Shown: positions 44,939-53,583 of the stretch, piece after piece | How the letters are laid out: the number at the start of each line of letters is the position of its first letter | Position numbering within the stretch: position 1 is the stretch's first letter | DNA from: Phenylobacterium sp. | Lineage (GTDB): Bacteria > Pseudomonadota > Alphaproteobacteria > Caulobacterales > Caulobacteraceae | Assembly (NCBI GenBank): GCA_018001015.1 | Contig: JAGNIV010000001.1 | Span: 248,001 to 312,000 of the forward strand | Reading direction: 5' to 3' | DNA length: 64,000 nt | Position numbers and translations under genes: made by a program | The notes under the pieces: generated by a model | The model's database searches: none | Seen by the model: only the letters and a program-made list of their open reading frames with translations | What the model was told of the DNA's origin: nothing

Positions 44939-45280
44939 TCAGGCGATGATGGAATGGCCTTCCAGGGCCGCGATCCAGTGTCGCAGGCGCGCCTTCAGCC
45001 AGTCCTCCTTGCCGACGGGACTGAGGTCTTCCTCAAGGGTTTCCAGCACCCCATAGACGAACGCGTCCGCGCCGTGCGCGGTCCACGCCGCCTGCATCGC
45101 CTTGTTGCGATGCGAGCCCATGCGAAGGCCGAGCAGGGCCGAGTTGGCCGCCCCGTCCAGATTGCGGCTGAGGCCGATCCAGGTCTCCCCGGTCCGCGCG
45201 CAGCGCAGGCTGAAAATACCTACGGGAACCTTCCGCTCCTTGTAGGCCCGGGCGATATCGCGGCGGCTTTGCTTGTCCAT
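44939..45280 (-). CDS. GIY-YIG nuclease family protein
   Basis: 113 residues. The GIY-YIG-like core reads VGIFSLRCARTGETWIGLSRNLD, with GIF and WIG replacing the two hallmark triplets, followed by LRMGSHRNKAMQAAWTAHG with the conserved basic residues and VYGVLETLEED. This small stand-alone form is common in alphaproteobacteria and its DNA target is unknown. ATG 45280 is preceded by GAGGA at about 8 bases; a longer frame upstream has no start signal. Confidence 0.82.
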   Translation of the reverse strand: MDKQSRRDIARAYKERKVPVGIFSLRCARTGETWIGLSRNLDGAANSALLGLRMGSHRNKAMQAAWTAHGADAFVYGVLETLEEDLSPVGKEDWLKARLRHWIAALEGHSIIA

Positions 45281-45296
45281 GACGGGTCCTCGACTT

Positions 45297-45328
45297 GAGG
45301 CGGGTCTTGTAGCGACCGGACCCGCCTC
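45297..45328. terminator. Perfect 10-bp hairpin between the GNAT and GIY-YIG genes
   Basis: GAGGCGGGTC (45297-45306), 12-nt loop, GACCCGCCTC (45319-45328). It lies 22 bp beyond the GNAT stop on the minus strand, next to an unusually AT-rich spot (CAATTATACCCGGATATTATTATG). No T-run, so the role could be termination or regulation of the GIY-YIG gene. Confidence 0.5.
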
Positions 45329-45350
45329 CGTCAATTATACCCGGATATTA

Positions 45351-45908
45351 TTATGAACTGGCCGCCCGCCACTCATCGGCCAGGAGGGCGTAGAGATAGC
45401 TGTCGCGCCAGCCGTCATGGGCCTTGGTGTTCTGCAACAGGTGGCCTTCCCGGCGCATCCCCACCTTCTCCATGATCGCGTAGGAACCATGGTTGCGGGC
45501 GTCGCAGGTGGCCCAGATGCGATGGTGACCCAGCCGGGTGAACGCGATGCGCGCCAGGGCCCGAGCGGCCTCGGTTCCATAGCCCCGCCCCCAGGCCTCG
45601 CGAGCATAGCAGTAGCCGAAGGCGCTGTTGTCGGTCGCGGCGTCGTGCAGGCTGATGACTCCGATCATCGCACCCGTCGCCTTCACCTCCACCGCCAGAC
45701 TGAGCTCCTCGCGCGGCCAGCTCTTCTGGCGCTCAAGGTTGCGGTCCAGCACCTCGCGGGTCACCTCCGGGGTATTGGGCCCCCACGTCATGTAGCGCAC
45801 CACCTCAGGGTCGGTGGCGTAGGCGTGGATGGGATCGAAATCAGCCTCGCGGAAGTCGCGCAGCAGCAATCGCTCGGTCTCGATGGGAAGCCAGGGTGGG
45901 GTGATCAT
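45351..45908 (-). CDS. GNAT acetyltransferase, RimJ/RimL-type
   Basis: 185 residues. IETERLLLRDFREADFDPIHAYATDPEVVRYMTWGP is the standard N-terminus of RimJ/RimL-like acetyltransferases; the acetyl-CoA loop is GRGYGTEAARALARIAF, and GSYAIMEKVGMRREG is the following N-x-x-S/A-x-x-V-x-E/K-G-like stretch. It acetylates an amino group of a protein or small molecule. ATG 45908 follows GGAG by 8 bases; a longer frame exists. It is divergent from pepP with about 230 bp between. Confidence 0.88.
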   Translation of the reverse strand: MITPPWLPIETERLLLRDFREADFDPIHAYATDPEVVRYMTWGPNTPEVTREVLDRNLERQKSWPREELSLAVEVKATGAMIGVISLHDAATDNSAFGYCYAREAWGRGYGTEAARALARIAFTRLGHHRIWATCDARNHGSYAIMEKVGMRREGHLLQNTKAHDGWRDSYLYALLADEWRAASS

Positions 45909-46142
45909 GGGAACGCTCCGATTTGAAAAGGATCGGACGGGTTCACTGGTCATTCAGACCCCGGCCGATATGGGCGGGGTCAGGTTCGGCAGGCTTAAGG
46001 CAAGCGCGCTCGAACGACCCCGTTGGGACCGTTGGAATTGCTGCAAGCCGAGGCGAAGGCGCGAACCATGGGTCATTTGTAGCCGCGCTTCGCTGCAATC
46101 CGCAAGCTTCGGCCCTTTGCGGCCCCGCGCCGAACAGCTTAC

Positions 46143-47966
46143 ATGCCAGCCATGCGCCAGACCTTCGAAGAAACCACCGACCGCTCCTTCGGCCCCCGCC
46201 ATGTCCCGCTGATCCGCCAGGCCATGGCTGCGCAAGGGCTGGACGGCTTCCTCGTGCCCCACGAGGACGAGCACCAGAACGAGTATCTGCCCGCCGCCAA
46301 CGACCGGCTGGCCTGGGCCACTGGCTTCACCGGCTCGGCCGGCGCGGCGGTGATCCTCAAGGACCGCGCCGCGGTCTTCGTCGATGGCCGCTACACTCTA
46401 CAGGTCCGCGACCAGGTGGATGAGGCCACCTTCGAGATCCGCGACCTCGTGGAGGGCGGCGTCCCCGCCTACCTCGAATCCGCCACGACCAAGGGCCAGG
46501 TCCTCGGCTACGATCCCCGCCTGCACAGCCCCGACGCCCTGCATCACCTCAAGGCCGCCGCCGCCCGTTCCGGGGCCGAGTTGAAGCCCGTCGCCGCCAA
46601 CCCCCTGGACCAGGCCTGGGGCGTCCAGCGTCCCGCCCAGCCCACCGCCCCGGTGGTGGCCCAGCCGCTGGAGCATTCCGGCGAGGACTCCGCCGACAAG
46701 CGCGCCCGCATCGGCAAGGCGCTGGCGGCCAAGGGCGCCGACGCCACGGTGCTGACGGCGCCCTCCTCCATCGCCTGGCTGTTCAATGTCCGCGGCGGCG
46801 ACGTCATCCGCTCGCCCCTGCCCCTGTCCCAGGCTATCCTCCACAAGGACGGCACGGCGCGCCTGTTCCTCGACCCGGCCAAGGTCACCGCCGACCTGCC
46901 GGCCTGGCTCGGCAACCAGGTGACCCTGGAAACCCCCGACGACCTGCCCACCGCCCTGGCCGATCTGAAGGGCAAGCGCGTCCTGGTGGACCCCGCCCTG
47001 TCCTCGGCCTGGTACTTCGAGGCCCTGGCCGCCGCCGGCGCCGAGGTCGTGCGGGCTGAGGATCCCTGCGCCCTGCCCCGGGCGGCCAAGAACAAGGTGG
47101 AGATCGCCGGCACGACGGAGGCCCACGCCCGCGACGGCGTCGCGCTCGCCCGCTTCCTCCACTGGCTGGCCACCGAGGCCCAAACCAGCCTGCCCGACGA
47201 AGTTGAGGTGGTCACGAAGCTGGAGGGCTTCCGCGAAGAAACCGGAGCCCTGAAGGACCTCTCCTTCGACACCATCGCCGGAGCAGCCTCCAACGGCGCC
47301 ATCGTCCACTATCGGCCCACCATCCGGCTGAACAAGCAGACGGTCTCAGGCTCCCTGCTGCTGGTGGATTCCGGAGCCCAGTACCTGGACGGCACCACCG
47401 ACGTCACCCGCACCGTCGCCATCGGCGAGCCCAGCCAGGAGATGCGAGAGCGCTTCACCCTGGTGCTCAAGGGCCACCTGGCGCTCGCCGCCATCCGCTT
47501 CCCGGCCGGGACCACCGGCTCCGCCCTCGACATCCTGGCCCGCGCCCCGCTCTGGGCTCGGGGCCTCGACTACGACCACGGCACCGGCCATGGGGTCGGG
47601 TCCTATCTCGGCGTCCACGAGGGCCCGCAAAGGATTGCCAAGCTGCCCAACTTCGTGGCCCTGCAGCCCGGCATGATCCTCTCCAACGAGCCCGGCTACT
47701 ACAAGGAAGGCGCCTATGGCATCCGCATCGAGAACCTGCAGTACGTGACAGAGGCCGCCTCCATCGCCGGCGGCGAACGTCCCATGCTGGGCTTCGAAAC
47801 CCTGACCCTCGCCCCCATCGACCGCCGGCTGATCGTGACCGACCTTCTCACCCCAGATGAACGCGCCCAGCTGGACGCCTACCACGCCCGCGTCCTCGCC
47901 GTGGTCGGGCCTCGCGTCCCCGCCGACGTGCGAACCTGGATGGGCCAGGCCTGCGCGCCCCTCTGA
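46143..47966 (+). CDS. pepP: Aminopeptidase P family (Xaa-Pro aminopeptidase)
   Basis: 607 residues, the long three-domain form. Two creatinase-like N-terminal domains precede the M24 pita-bread domain. The dinuclear metal ligands are visible: D and D in LLVDSGAQYLDGTTDVTRT, H in HGTGHGVGSYLGVHEGP, E in ILSNEPGYYKEGAYGIRIEN and the following E. It removes N-terminal residues before proline. The start at 46143 lacks a clear ribosome site; ATG 46152 is an alternative. The gene stands alone. Confidence 0.94.
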   Translation: MPAMRQTFEETTDRSFGPRHVPLIRQAMAAQGLDGFLVPHEDEHQNEYLPAANDRLAWATGFTGSAGAAVILKDRAAVFVDGRYTLQVRDQVDEATFEIRDLVEGGVPAYLESATTKGQVLGYDPRLHSPDALHHLKAAAARSGAELKPVAANPLDQAWGVQRPAQPTAPVVAQPLEHSGEDSADKRARIGKALAAKGADATVLTAPSSIAWLFNVRGGDVIRSPLPLSQAILHKDGTARLFLDPAKVTADLPAWLGNQVTLETPDDLPTALADLKGKRVLVDPALSSAWYFEALAAAGAEVVRAEDPCALPRAAKNKVEIAGTTEAHARDGVALARFLHWLATEAQTSLPDEVEVVTKLEGFREETGALKDLSFDTIAGAASNGAIVHYRPTIRLNKQTVSGSLLLVDSGAQYLDGTTDVTRTVAIGEPSQEMRERFTLVLKGHLALAAIRFPAGTTGSALDILARAPLWARGLDYDHGTGHGVGSYLGVHEGPQRIAKLPNFVALQPGMILSNEPGYYKEGAYGIRIENLQYVTEAASIAGGERPMLGFETLTLAPIDRRLIVTDLLTPDERAQLDAYHARVLAVVGPRVPADVRTWMGQACAPL

Positions 47967-48095
47967 GGCGCCAGCCGCTCGGAAAAGGCCCCCCGGGCGC
48001 GATACTCGCCGTGCCTCTTCTTCCCATGAGCGAACACTGTTTCCCGTCCCCTCGAGACCTGCTTACTGTGCAATGGGGGCGGGGAGCTTGAGGCG

Positions 48096-48266
48096 ATGAA
48101 CGGAAATACTCATTCTGGGGAATATTCTGAGGTGCACCCGCAGGCGGGGCGTCGGATTTCACCTGCTTCATCTATGCCGGCCGTGCGGGGCTTGACCGCC
48201 AATGCTTGGATCAACTTGGACCCCAGCGGGACGCCCGCCAGCCGCCAGCCGCTCTCCAGACCATGA
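48096..48266 (+). CDS. Possible small ORF upstream of mlaA
   Basis: A 56-codon frame starts at ATG 48096 behind GGGGAG and GAGG, and its TGA overlaps the proposed mlaA ATG (ATGA), the same coupling seen further down this operon. The peptide begins MNGNTHSGEYSEVHPQAG, is less GC-biased at the start and has no recognisable domain. It may be a coupling leader or chance. It fills much of a 296-bp gap that otherwise shows no gene and no strong terminator. Confidence 0.3.
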   Translation: MNGNTHSGEYSEVHPQAGRRISPASSMPAVRGLTANAWINLDPSGTPASRQPLSRP

Positions 48267-49210
48267 CATCGCCTAGGCCGGTGGGGGCCGGCAGGGCTGA
48301 CGCCCCGGGATCTGCGCCTCGGGCGATGGCGCCGGTAATTCTGGCCCTGGGCCTCTTCGCCACCATCGGGATGGGTTCGGCGGCCTGGACCGAGACCTCC
48401 GAGGAACCCGCCCCCGTCATCGCTGCGGCCCCCGAGGCCCCCGCGCCCAAGGATCCCTGGCGAAGGTTCAATCGCCGCTCGTACGCGTTCAACGGCTTCC
48501 TGGACCGAGTTTTGGTCAGGCCCGTCACCCGCGCCTACATGCGGATCACCCCGAGCCCCCTGCGCCGGGGACTTGGCAATGTGGTCAGCAACCTTCGGGA
48601 ACCCTCGACGGTGGTCAACGACGTGCTCCAGGGCCATCCCAAGCGCGCGGTCAAGGCCACGGCTCGGCTGCTGGTGAACTCCACCGTCGGCGTGTTGGGC
48701 CTGTTCGACGTCGCCACCCACGCCGGCTTGGAGAAACACCGCTCCGACTTCGGCCAGACTCTGGGCCGCTATGGCGCGGGGCCGGGCCCCTATCTCTACC
48801 TGCCCTTGGTAGGACCGCTCAATCTGCGTGACGGCGTGGGCGGGGTGGTGGATGTCCTCACTGATCCGGTGTCCCTCGCCACCGGCGGGCTAGGCTCCGA
48901 TTTCGGGGTGGGCCGCCTTGGGGTCACGGCCCTGGACGGGCGGGCGGGCGCCGACAGCGCCCTAGAGGCCTTGGCCAACGACTCCGCCGATCCCTATGCC
49001 GCCACGCGCGCGGCCTACGTTCAGCTTCGCGACGCCACCGTGCGGGAAAGCACCGGCGAGATAGAAACTCTGCCGGACTTCGACCTTCCCCCCGAAGGGG
49101 CGCCGGAGGGATCGCAAACTCCGCCCGCCGCGGAAGACGCCGCTCCCGGGCTCACGGTCGCCGACCCGCCGCCGCCCGCCTTGCCAGCCTCCCCTGAAGG
49201 ATACCTATGA
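48263..49210 (+). CDS. mlaA: MlaA (VacJ) outer-membrane phospholipid-removal protein
   Basis: 315 residues from ATG 48263; ATG 48326, where the signal sequence begins, is an alternative. Family stretches: DPWRRFNRRSYAFNGFLDRVLVRPVTRAY, GNVVSNLREPSTVVNDVLQG, FDVATHAGLEKHRSDFGQTLGRYGAGPGPYLYLPLVGP. MlaA removes misplaced phospholipids from the outer leaflet. No lipobox cysteine is visible, so unlike the E. coli protein it may not be lipidated. A proline-rich tail ends the protein. First gene of mlaA-C-D-E-F; overlaps mlaC by 4 bp. Confidence 0.92.
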   Translation: MTSPRPVGAGRADAPGSAPRAMAPVILALGLFATIGMGSAAWTETSEEPAPVIAAAPEAPAPKDPWRRFNRRSYAFNGFLDRVLVRPVTRAYMRITPSPLRRGLGNVVSNLREPSTVVNDVLQGHPKRAVKATARLLVNSTVGVLGLFDVATHAGLEKHRSDFGQTLGRYGAGPGPYLYLPLVGPLNLRDGVGGVVDVLTDPVSLATGGLGSDFGVGRLGVTALDGRAGADSALEALANDSADPYAATRAAYVQLRDATVRESTGEIETLPDFDLPPEGAPEGSQTPPAAEDAAPGLTVADPPPPALPASPEGYL

Positions 49211-49857
49211 CCCGCCTCCACCGACGCCGCGCCATCCTGCTCGGACTCGCCGCCGCGCCGGGCGTTCTCGGCCTGGCCGCGTCCGCCAACGCCCAGTCGG
49301 CCGCGACGCGCGGCGCGCGAAGCCCCGATGCTGAGAAGTTCGTCGAGGCGCAGGTCCAGCGGGTGCTGAGCCTCCTCGCCGACCGCGGGCTGACCGCGGG
49401 TCAGCGGGACGCGGCCTTCCGGCGCGCCATTGGCGAGATCGCCGACATTCCGCGCATCACCACCTTCGTTCTCGGCAAGTACGGCCGCACCATCACCCCG
49501 GCTCAGCGGGCGCAGTTCACCGCGGCCTTCCGCGCCTATGCCGAGAACGTCTACCAGGCCCGCCTCGCCGAGTTCCGGGGGGTGAGCGTCCGCGCGACCG
49601 GATCGGTGGCGCGGCGCGTCGACGACGTGGTGGTCAGTTCGGTGATTCAGTCGGCGGCGGGCGGGCCGCCCACCGCGGCGTCCTGGCGGCTGCTGGCCTC
49701 GGGTGGGGCGTGGAAGATCGTGGATGTGCAGATCAAGGGCGTCTGGCTGGCCATCACCCAGCAGCAGGACTTTGTCTCCACCATCGACAACGCCGGCGGC
49801 GACATCAATGTCCTGATCACGCAGCTGCAGCGCGGCGTGGGCCCCAGGCCGCGCTAG
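49207..49857 (+). CDS. mlaC: MlaC periplasmic phospholipid shuttle
   Basis: 216 residues with a Tat-like signal (MTRLHRRRAILLGLAAAPGVLG). The mature part shows the Tol_Tol_Ttg2 pattern: FVEAQVQRVLSLLADRGLT, RRAIGEIADIPRITTFVLGKYGR, FRAYAENVYQARLAEFRG, and WKIVDVQIKGVWLAITQQQDF. It carries phospholipid between MlaA and the MlaFED complex. AAGGA precedes the ATG by 6 bases, and the start overlaps the mlaA stop. Confidence 0.92.
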   Translation: MTRLHRRRAILLGLAAAPGVLGLAASANAQSAATRGARSPDAEKFVEAQVQRVLSLLADRGLTAGQRDAAFRRAIGEIADIPRITTFVLGKYGRTITPAQRAQFTAAFRAYAENVYQARLAEFRGVSVRATGSVARRVDDVVVSSVIQSAAGGPPTAASWRLLASGGAWKIVDVQIKGVWLAITQQQDFVSTIDNAGGDINVLITQLQRGVGPRPR

Positions 49858-49891
49858 CCTGCCTTTTGATGACTCTGGAGACCTTCTGATC

Positions 49892-50359
49892 GTGCGCGGA
49901 CAATGGATCGAAACCCTGATGGGCTTTGTCGTCCTCGCCCTCGCAGCGGCCTTCCTGATCTACGTGGTGCGCGTGGGCGGGTTCGAGGGCGTGCGGCGCG
50001 GCTACGAGGTCAGCGCCCGCTTCGGGGACGTGGGCTCCCTGGCGCCCGGAGCCACGGTCAGTGTCGCCGGCGTCAAGATCGGCACCGTCTCCAGGGTTTC
50101 CCTCGATCCCAAGACCTACCTGGCTCAGGTCGATCTCGCCATCGACCCCGAGATCAAGCTGCCGGCCGATTCCTCGGCGAAGATCACCAGCGACAGCCTG
50201 TTGGGCGGCGTGCATGTCGCCGTGGCGGCCGGCGGCTCGCCTGAGGATCTCAAGCCCGGCGGCGAGATCGAGAACACCCAGGGCGCCGTCGACCTGTTTG
50301 GCCTGATCGGACAGGTGGTGCGGCCGCAGCCTTCCGGCGATCCGGCGAACGAGGACTGA
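49892..50359 (+). CDS. mlaD: MlaD, MCE-domain subunit of the lipid ABC transporter
   Basis: 155 residues: an N-terminal membrane helix (about 7-27, LMGFVVLALAAAFLIYVVRVGG) followed by one MCE domain (YEVSARFGDVGSLAPGATVSVAGVKIGTVSRVSLD, ITSDSLLGGVHVAVAAGG). It forms a hexameric periplasmic ring on MlaE. The start is GTG at 49892; GGAG lies 11 bases upstream, a long spacing. The C-terminal extension is short. Confidence 0.92.
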   Translation: MRGQWIETLMGFVVLALAAAFLIYVVRVGGFEGVRRGYEVSARFGDVGSLAPGATVSVAGVKIGTVSRVSLDPKTYLAQVDLAIDPEIKLPADSSAKITSDSLLGGVHVAVAAGGSPEDLKPGGEIENTQGAVDLFGLIGQVVRPQPSGDPANED

Positions 50360-50374
50360 CATGGTCCCGGACGA

Positions 50375-51157
50375 GTGCGCAGCATGAGGCTGGTCCGGGC
50401 CATTGGGCAGGTGGCGCTCGCCGTCCTCAACACCGTGGGGGCGGTGTCGCTGTTTGCGCTGCGCGGTCTGGCGGCGCTCCTGACCGGTCCCTGGTTCTTC
50501 GGCCAGCTCCTGCGACAGCTTTCGGCGATCGGCTTCTTCTCGCTTCCCGTGGTGGGCCTGACGGCGGTCTTCACCGGGGCGGCCCTGGCGCTGAACATCT
50601 ATGTCGGCGGCGGTCGCTTCAACGCCGAGCAGATCATGCCGCAGATCGTCGCCCTGGGGATCACGCGAGAGCTGGGGCCGGTGTTGGCCGCCCTGATGCT
50701 GGCCGGCCGCGTCTCGGCCACCATCGCCGCCGAGATCGGGGCCATGCGGGCGACCGAGCAGATCGACGCCATGCGGACCCTCTCCACCGACCCCTTCCGC
50801 TATCTCGTGGTCCCCAGGCTGGTGGCCGCGGTCATCGCCCTGCCCCTGCTGACCGTCGTGGCCGACACCATCGGCATCGCCGGGGGCTGGCTGGTGGCCA
50901 CCCGCTTCCTCGACTTCAACGCCACCGTTTATGTCCGCAACACCGTGGACTTCATTGAGGGCTGGGATGTTGTGTCAGGTCTGATCAAGGCGACGGCCTT
51001 CGGGTTCATCGTCGCCCTGATGGGGTGCTACTACGGCTACACCGCCTCCGGCGGCGCGCGCGGCGTGGGCCGGGCCAGCACCCATGCCGTGGTCGCCGCG
51101 GCCATGCTGATCTTCGCCTCCGACTACCTGATGTCCTTCTGGTTCAGCCGCCTATGA
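50375..51157 (+). CDS. mlaE: MlaE permease subunit
   Basis: 260 residues from GTG 50375; ATG 50384 is an alternative. Five hydrophobic segments and typical MlaE stretches: FTGAALALNIYVGGGRF, VALGITRELGPVLAALMLAGRVSATIAAEIGAMRATEQIDAMRTL, and FGFIVALMGCYYGYTASGGARGVGRAST. It forms the inner-membrane channel. It overlaps mlaF by 4 bp. The STAS partner MlaB is missing from the operon. Confidence 0.94.
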   Translation: MRSMRLVRAIGQVALAVLNTVGAVSLFALRGLAALLTGPWFFGQLLRQLSAIGFFSLPVVGLTAVFTGAALALNIYVGGGRFNAEQIMPQIVALGITRELGPVLAALMLAGRVSATIAAEIGAMRATEQIDAMRTLSTDPFRYLVVPRLVAAVIALPLLTVVADTIGIAGGWLVATRFLDFNATVYVRNTVDFIEGWDVVSGLIKATAFGFIVALMGCYYGYTASGGARGVGRASTHAVVAAAMLIFASDYLMSFWFSRL

Positions 51158-51903
51158 CCCGCCCGCCCCCCAAGCTGGAGTGGCGCGGAGTCAGCAAGCG
51201 GTTCGGCGCGGAGCCCGTGCTGAACCGCCTGAACCTCACCGTGCCCGCCGGGTGCTCCCTGGTGATCATCGGCGGTTCGGGCCAGGGGAAGTCGGTGATG
51301 ATCAAGCTGGCCTTGGGACTTATCCGCCCCGACGCCGGCAAGCTGCTGTTGGACGGCAAGGCCTTGCCCGGCCTCGGCGGTCGCCTGCAGCGGCGGCTCT
51401 ATGGCAAGGCCGGGGTGCTGTTCCAGGGCGCGGCGCTGTTCGACAGCCTCAGCGTCTGGGAAAACGTCGCCTTCCGCCTGATCAACGCCGACGGTGTTCC
51501 GCGCAAGACCGCGCGCCGCCGCGCGCTCGCGGCGCTCGAACGGGTCAAGCTCGACCCTGACATCGCCGAGCGGTTCCCCTCCGAACTGTCCGGCGGCATG
51601 CAGAAGCGGGTCGGCCTGGCCCGCGCTATCGCCGCCGACCCGGAGATCCTGTTCTTCGATGAACCCACCACGGGCCTGGATCCCATCACAGCCGCGGTGA
51701 TCAACGACCTCATCGTCGACCAGGTGAAACGTCTGGGCTGCACCACCCTGTCCATCACCCACGACCTGGCCTCGGCCCGCCGTATCGGCGATGAGATCGC
51801 CATGCTCCACGAGGGCCAGATCGTCTGGCGCGGCCCCGCGGCCGACCTGGACCGCACCGACCATCCCCAGGTGCGGGCCTTCGTCGACATGCAGTCGGCT
51901 TGA
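51154..51903 (+). CDS. mlaF: MlaF ATPase subunit
   Basis: 249 residues. Walker A GGSGQGKS (40-47), Q-loop VLFQGAALFDSLSVWENVAF, signature LSGGMQKRVGLARA, Walker B ILFFDEPTTGLDP and the switch histidine in SITHDL. These, with the operon, identify MlaF. It energises phospholipid transport by MlaE. A last stretch VRAFVDMQSA ends the domain early, without the longer tail that contacts MlaB in E. coli. Confidence 0.94.
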   Translation: MTRPPPKLEWRGVSKRFGAEPVLNRLNLTVPAGCSLVIIGGSGQGKSVMIKLALGLIRPDAGKLLLDGKALPGLGGRLQRRLYGKAGVLFQGAALFDSLSVWENVAFRLINADGVPRKTARRRALAALERVKLDPDIAERFPSELSGGMQKRVGLARAIAADPEILFFDEPTTGLDPITAAVINDLIVDQVKRLGCTTLSITHDLASARRIGDEIAMLHEGQIVWRGPAADLDRTDHPQVRAFVDMQSA

Positions 51904-51955
51904 CGCCAGGACAGATGCAGTGGGGCCGGCGGTCGCCGCAGGTCCCGAGCCCGCC

Positions 51956-53536
51956 TCAGATCGCCCGGGCGCGGCCTTCCCAATAGGGCGCCCGGACCTT
52001 GTTGCGCTGGATCTTGCCCGCTTCACTGCGCGGCAGCTCGGTGACGAAATCGACGCTGCGCGGGATCTTGAACTTGGCCACCGCCTGGGCGGCGTAGTCG
52101 AGGATTTCGCGCTTCAGGGCCTCGGACGGTTCATAACCGGCCTTCAGTTGGATCACCGCGCGGACCTCCTCGCCCCATTCGTCATGGGGGATGCCGACCG
52201 TGCAGCTGTCCTCTACCGCCGGATGTTTGATCAGCTCGTTGTCGATCTCCTGAGGGTAGATGTTCACCCCGCCGGCGATGATCGTTTCGGCGCTGCGGCC
52301 GGTCAGGAACAGCCAGTCGTCCTCGTCGAAGTAGCCAACGTCACCCATCGTGAAATAACCGTCGCGACGGTTGGACTCGGTCTTGGCGTCGTCCTTGTAA
52401 TAGGTGAACCCGCCCTGGTCCTTGAGGCTGAGATAGATGGCGCCGGGGACGCCCACCGGGCACTCCTCGCCGTTCTCGTCCAGGATGCGCGCGGCGTCCT
52501 TGTGCGGCCGACGACCCACGGTGCCGGGGCGCTTCATCCAGTCGTCGGAGGTGACGGTGAAGCCGACCCCGCCCTCGGACCCCGCATAGTATTCAAACAG
52601 CACCGGCCCCAGCCATTCGATCATGGCGCGCTTCACTTCCGGCGGACAGGGCGCCGCGCCGTGGGTGATCCGCTTCAGGGAACTGAGGTCGTATTTGGCG
52701 CGCACCTCCTCCGGGAGGGCCAGCATCCGCTGGAACATGATCGGCACGAAATGGCCCCGGGTGATCCTCTCGTCCTGGATGATGCGCAACACCTCCTCGG
52801 TGTCCCAGCGGTCCATCAACACCGTGGGCACGCCGTTGTTCAACGCCCGGCGGATGTCTCCGGCCAGGGGCGAGGCGTGATAGGCAGGGCCCGTGCAGAT
52901 GTGCTTGTCGACCTCGCGGTCATAGACGGGATCGAAGCCGCCGACCGCCTGGGCGTTGGGCTTGTAGACCCCCTTCGGCCGCCCCGTGGTTCCCGAGCTG
53001 TAGAGCATGGTCGAACCGCGCACCGGGTCGGTAAGGTTCTCGCCGGAATGAGCCTCGATCTCGGCATAGGCGATGAAGCCCGGCAGATCGCCGCCGATGG
53101 CCACCTTCAGCTTCAGGTTCGGGCAGGCCGCCATGGCCTCGGCGACTCCAGCGATACGGGTGTCGGCGAACACCGCCTTGGCCTCGCAGTTGTCCACCAC
53201 ATAGGCGATCTCGTCGGGCTTCAGGTGCCAGTTGACCGGGGTCATGCGGAAGCCGCCGCGCAGGGTGGCGAACAGCACCTCGGGAAACTCGACCCGGTTG
53301 GAGCAGACGATGGCGACCGAGTCGCCGGCCTGCAGCCCGTGGGCGCGCATGAGCCGGACCAGGCGATTGGCGTTGGCGTTCAGTTCGCCGAAGGTGCGGC
53401 TGCGTCCGCTGCTCTCGGTGACCGCCGTCTTGTCGGGTTTGAGATCGGCCCAGACGGCCATGCACATGCCGGAGTCCACCGCCGCATCGACCCGGGCCTT
53501 CAGGTCGATGCTCTCAAGCTCGGCCGCTTCGCTCAT
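51956..53536 (-). CDS. AMP-binding acyl-CoA synthetase
   Basis: 526 residues of the ANL family. The AMP-binding P-loop is LYSSGTTGRPKGVYKP, then YYAGSEGGVGFTV, GYFTMGDVGYFDEDDWLFLTGRSAETIIAGGVNIYPQEI, and the C-terminal catalytic lysine in RSEAGKIQRNKVR. It activates a carboxylic acid to its CoA thioester. ATG 53536 follows GGAG by 8 bases; a GTG two codons earlier is weaker. It leads downstream of the hotdog and amidohydrolase genes on the same strand, so the three probably act in one catabolic route. Confidence 0.92.
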   Translation of the reverse strand: MSEAAELESIDLKARVDAAVDSGMCMAVWADLKPDKTAVTESSGRSRTFGELNANANRLVRLMRAHGLQAGDSVAIVCSNRVEFPEVLFATLRGGFRMTPVNWHLKPDEIAYVVDNCEAKAVFADTRIAGVAEAMAACPNLKLKVAIGGDLPGFIAYAEIEAHSGENLTDPVRGSTMLYSSGTTGRPKGVYKPNAQAVGGFDPVYDREVDKHICTGPAYHASPLAGDIRRALNNGVPTVLMDRWDTEEVLRIIQDERITRGHFVPIMFQRMLALPEEVRAKYDLSSLKRITHGAAPCPPEVKRAMIEWLGPVLFEYYAGSEGGVGFTVTSDDWMKRPGTVGRRPHKDAARILDENGEECPVGVPGAIYLSLKDQGGFTYYKDDAKTESNRRDGYFTMGDVGYFDEDDWLFLTGRSAETIIAGGVNIYPQEIDNELIKHPAVEDSCTVGIPHDEWGEEVRAVIQLKAGYEPSEALKREILDYAAQAVAKFKIPRSVDFVTELPRSEAGKIQRNKVRAPYWEGRARAI

Positions 53537-53583
53537 CCCCACGTCTCCGTTTCTTGTATGTTGTTCTTGGCGTGCGAAGGGCC

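Noticed and set aside
45945-45960. GTTCACTGGTCATTC upstream of the GNAT and pepP genes, a near match to a LexA box
   Set aside because: One mismatch in the second half and no link of these genes with SOS.
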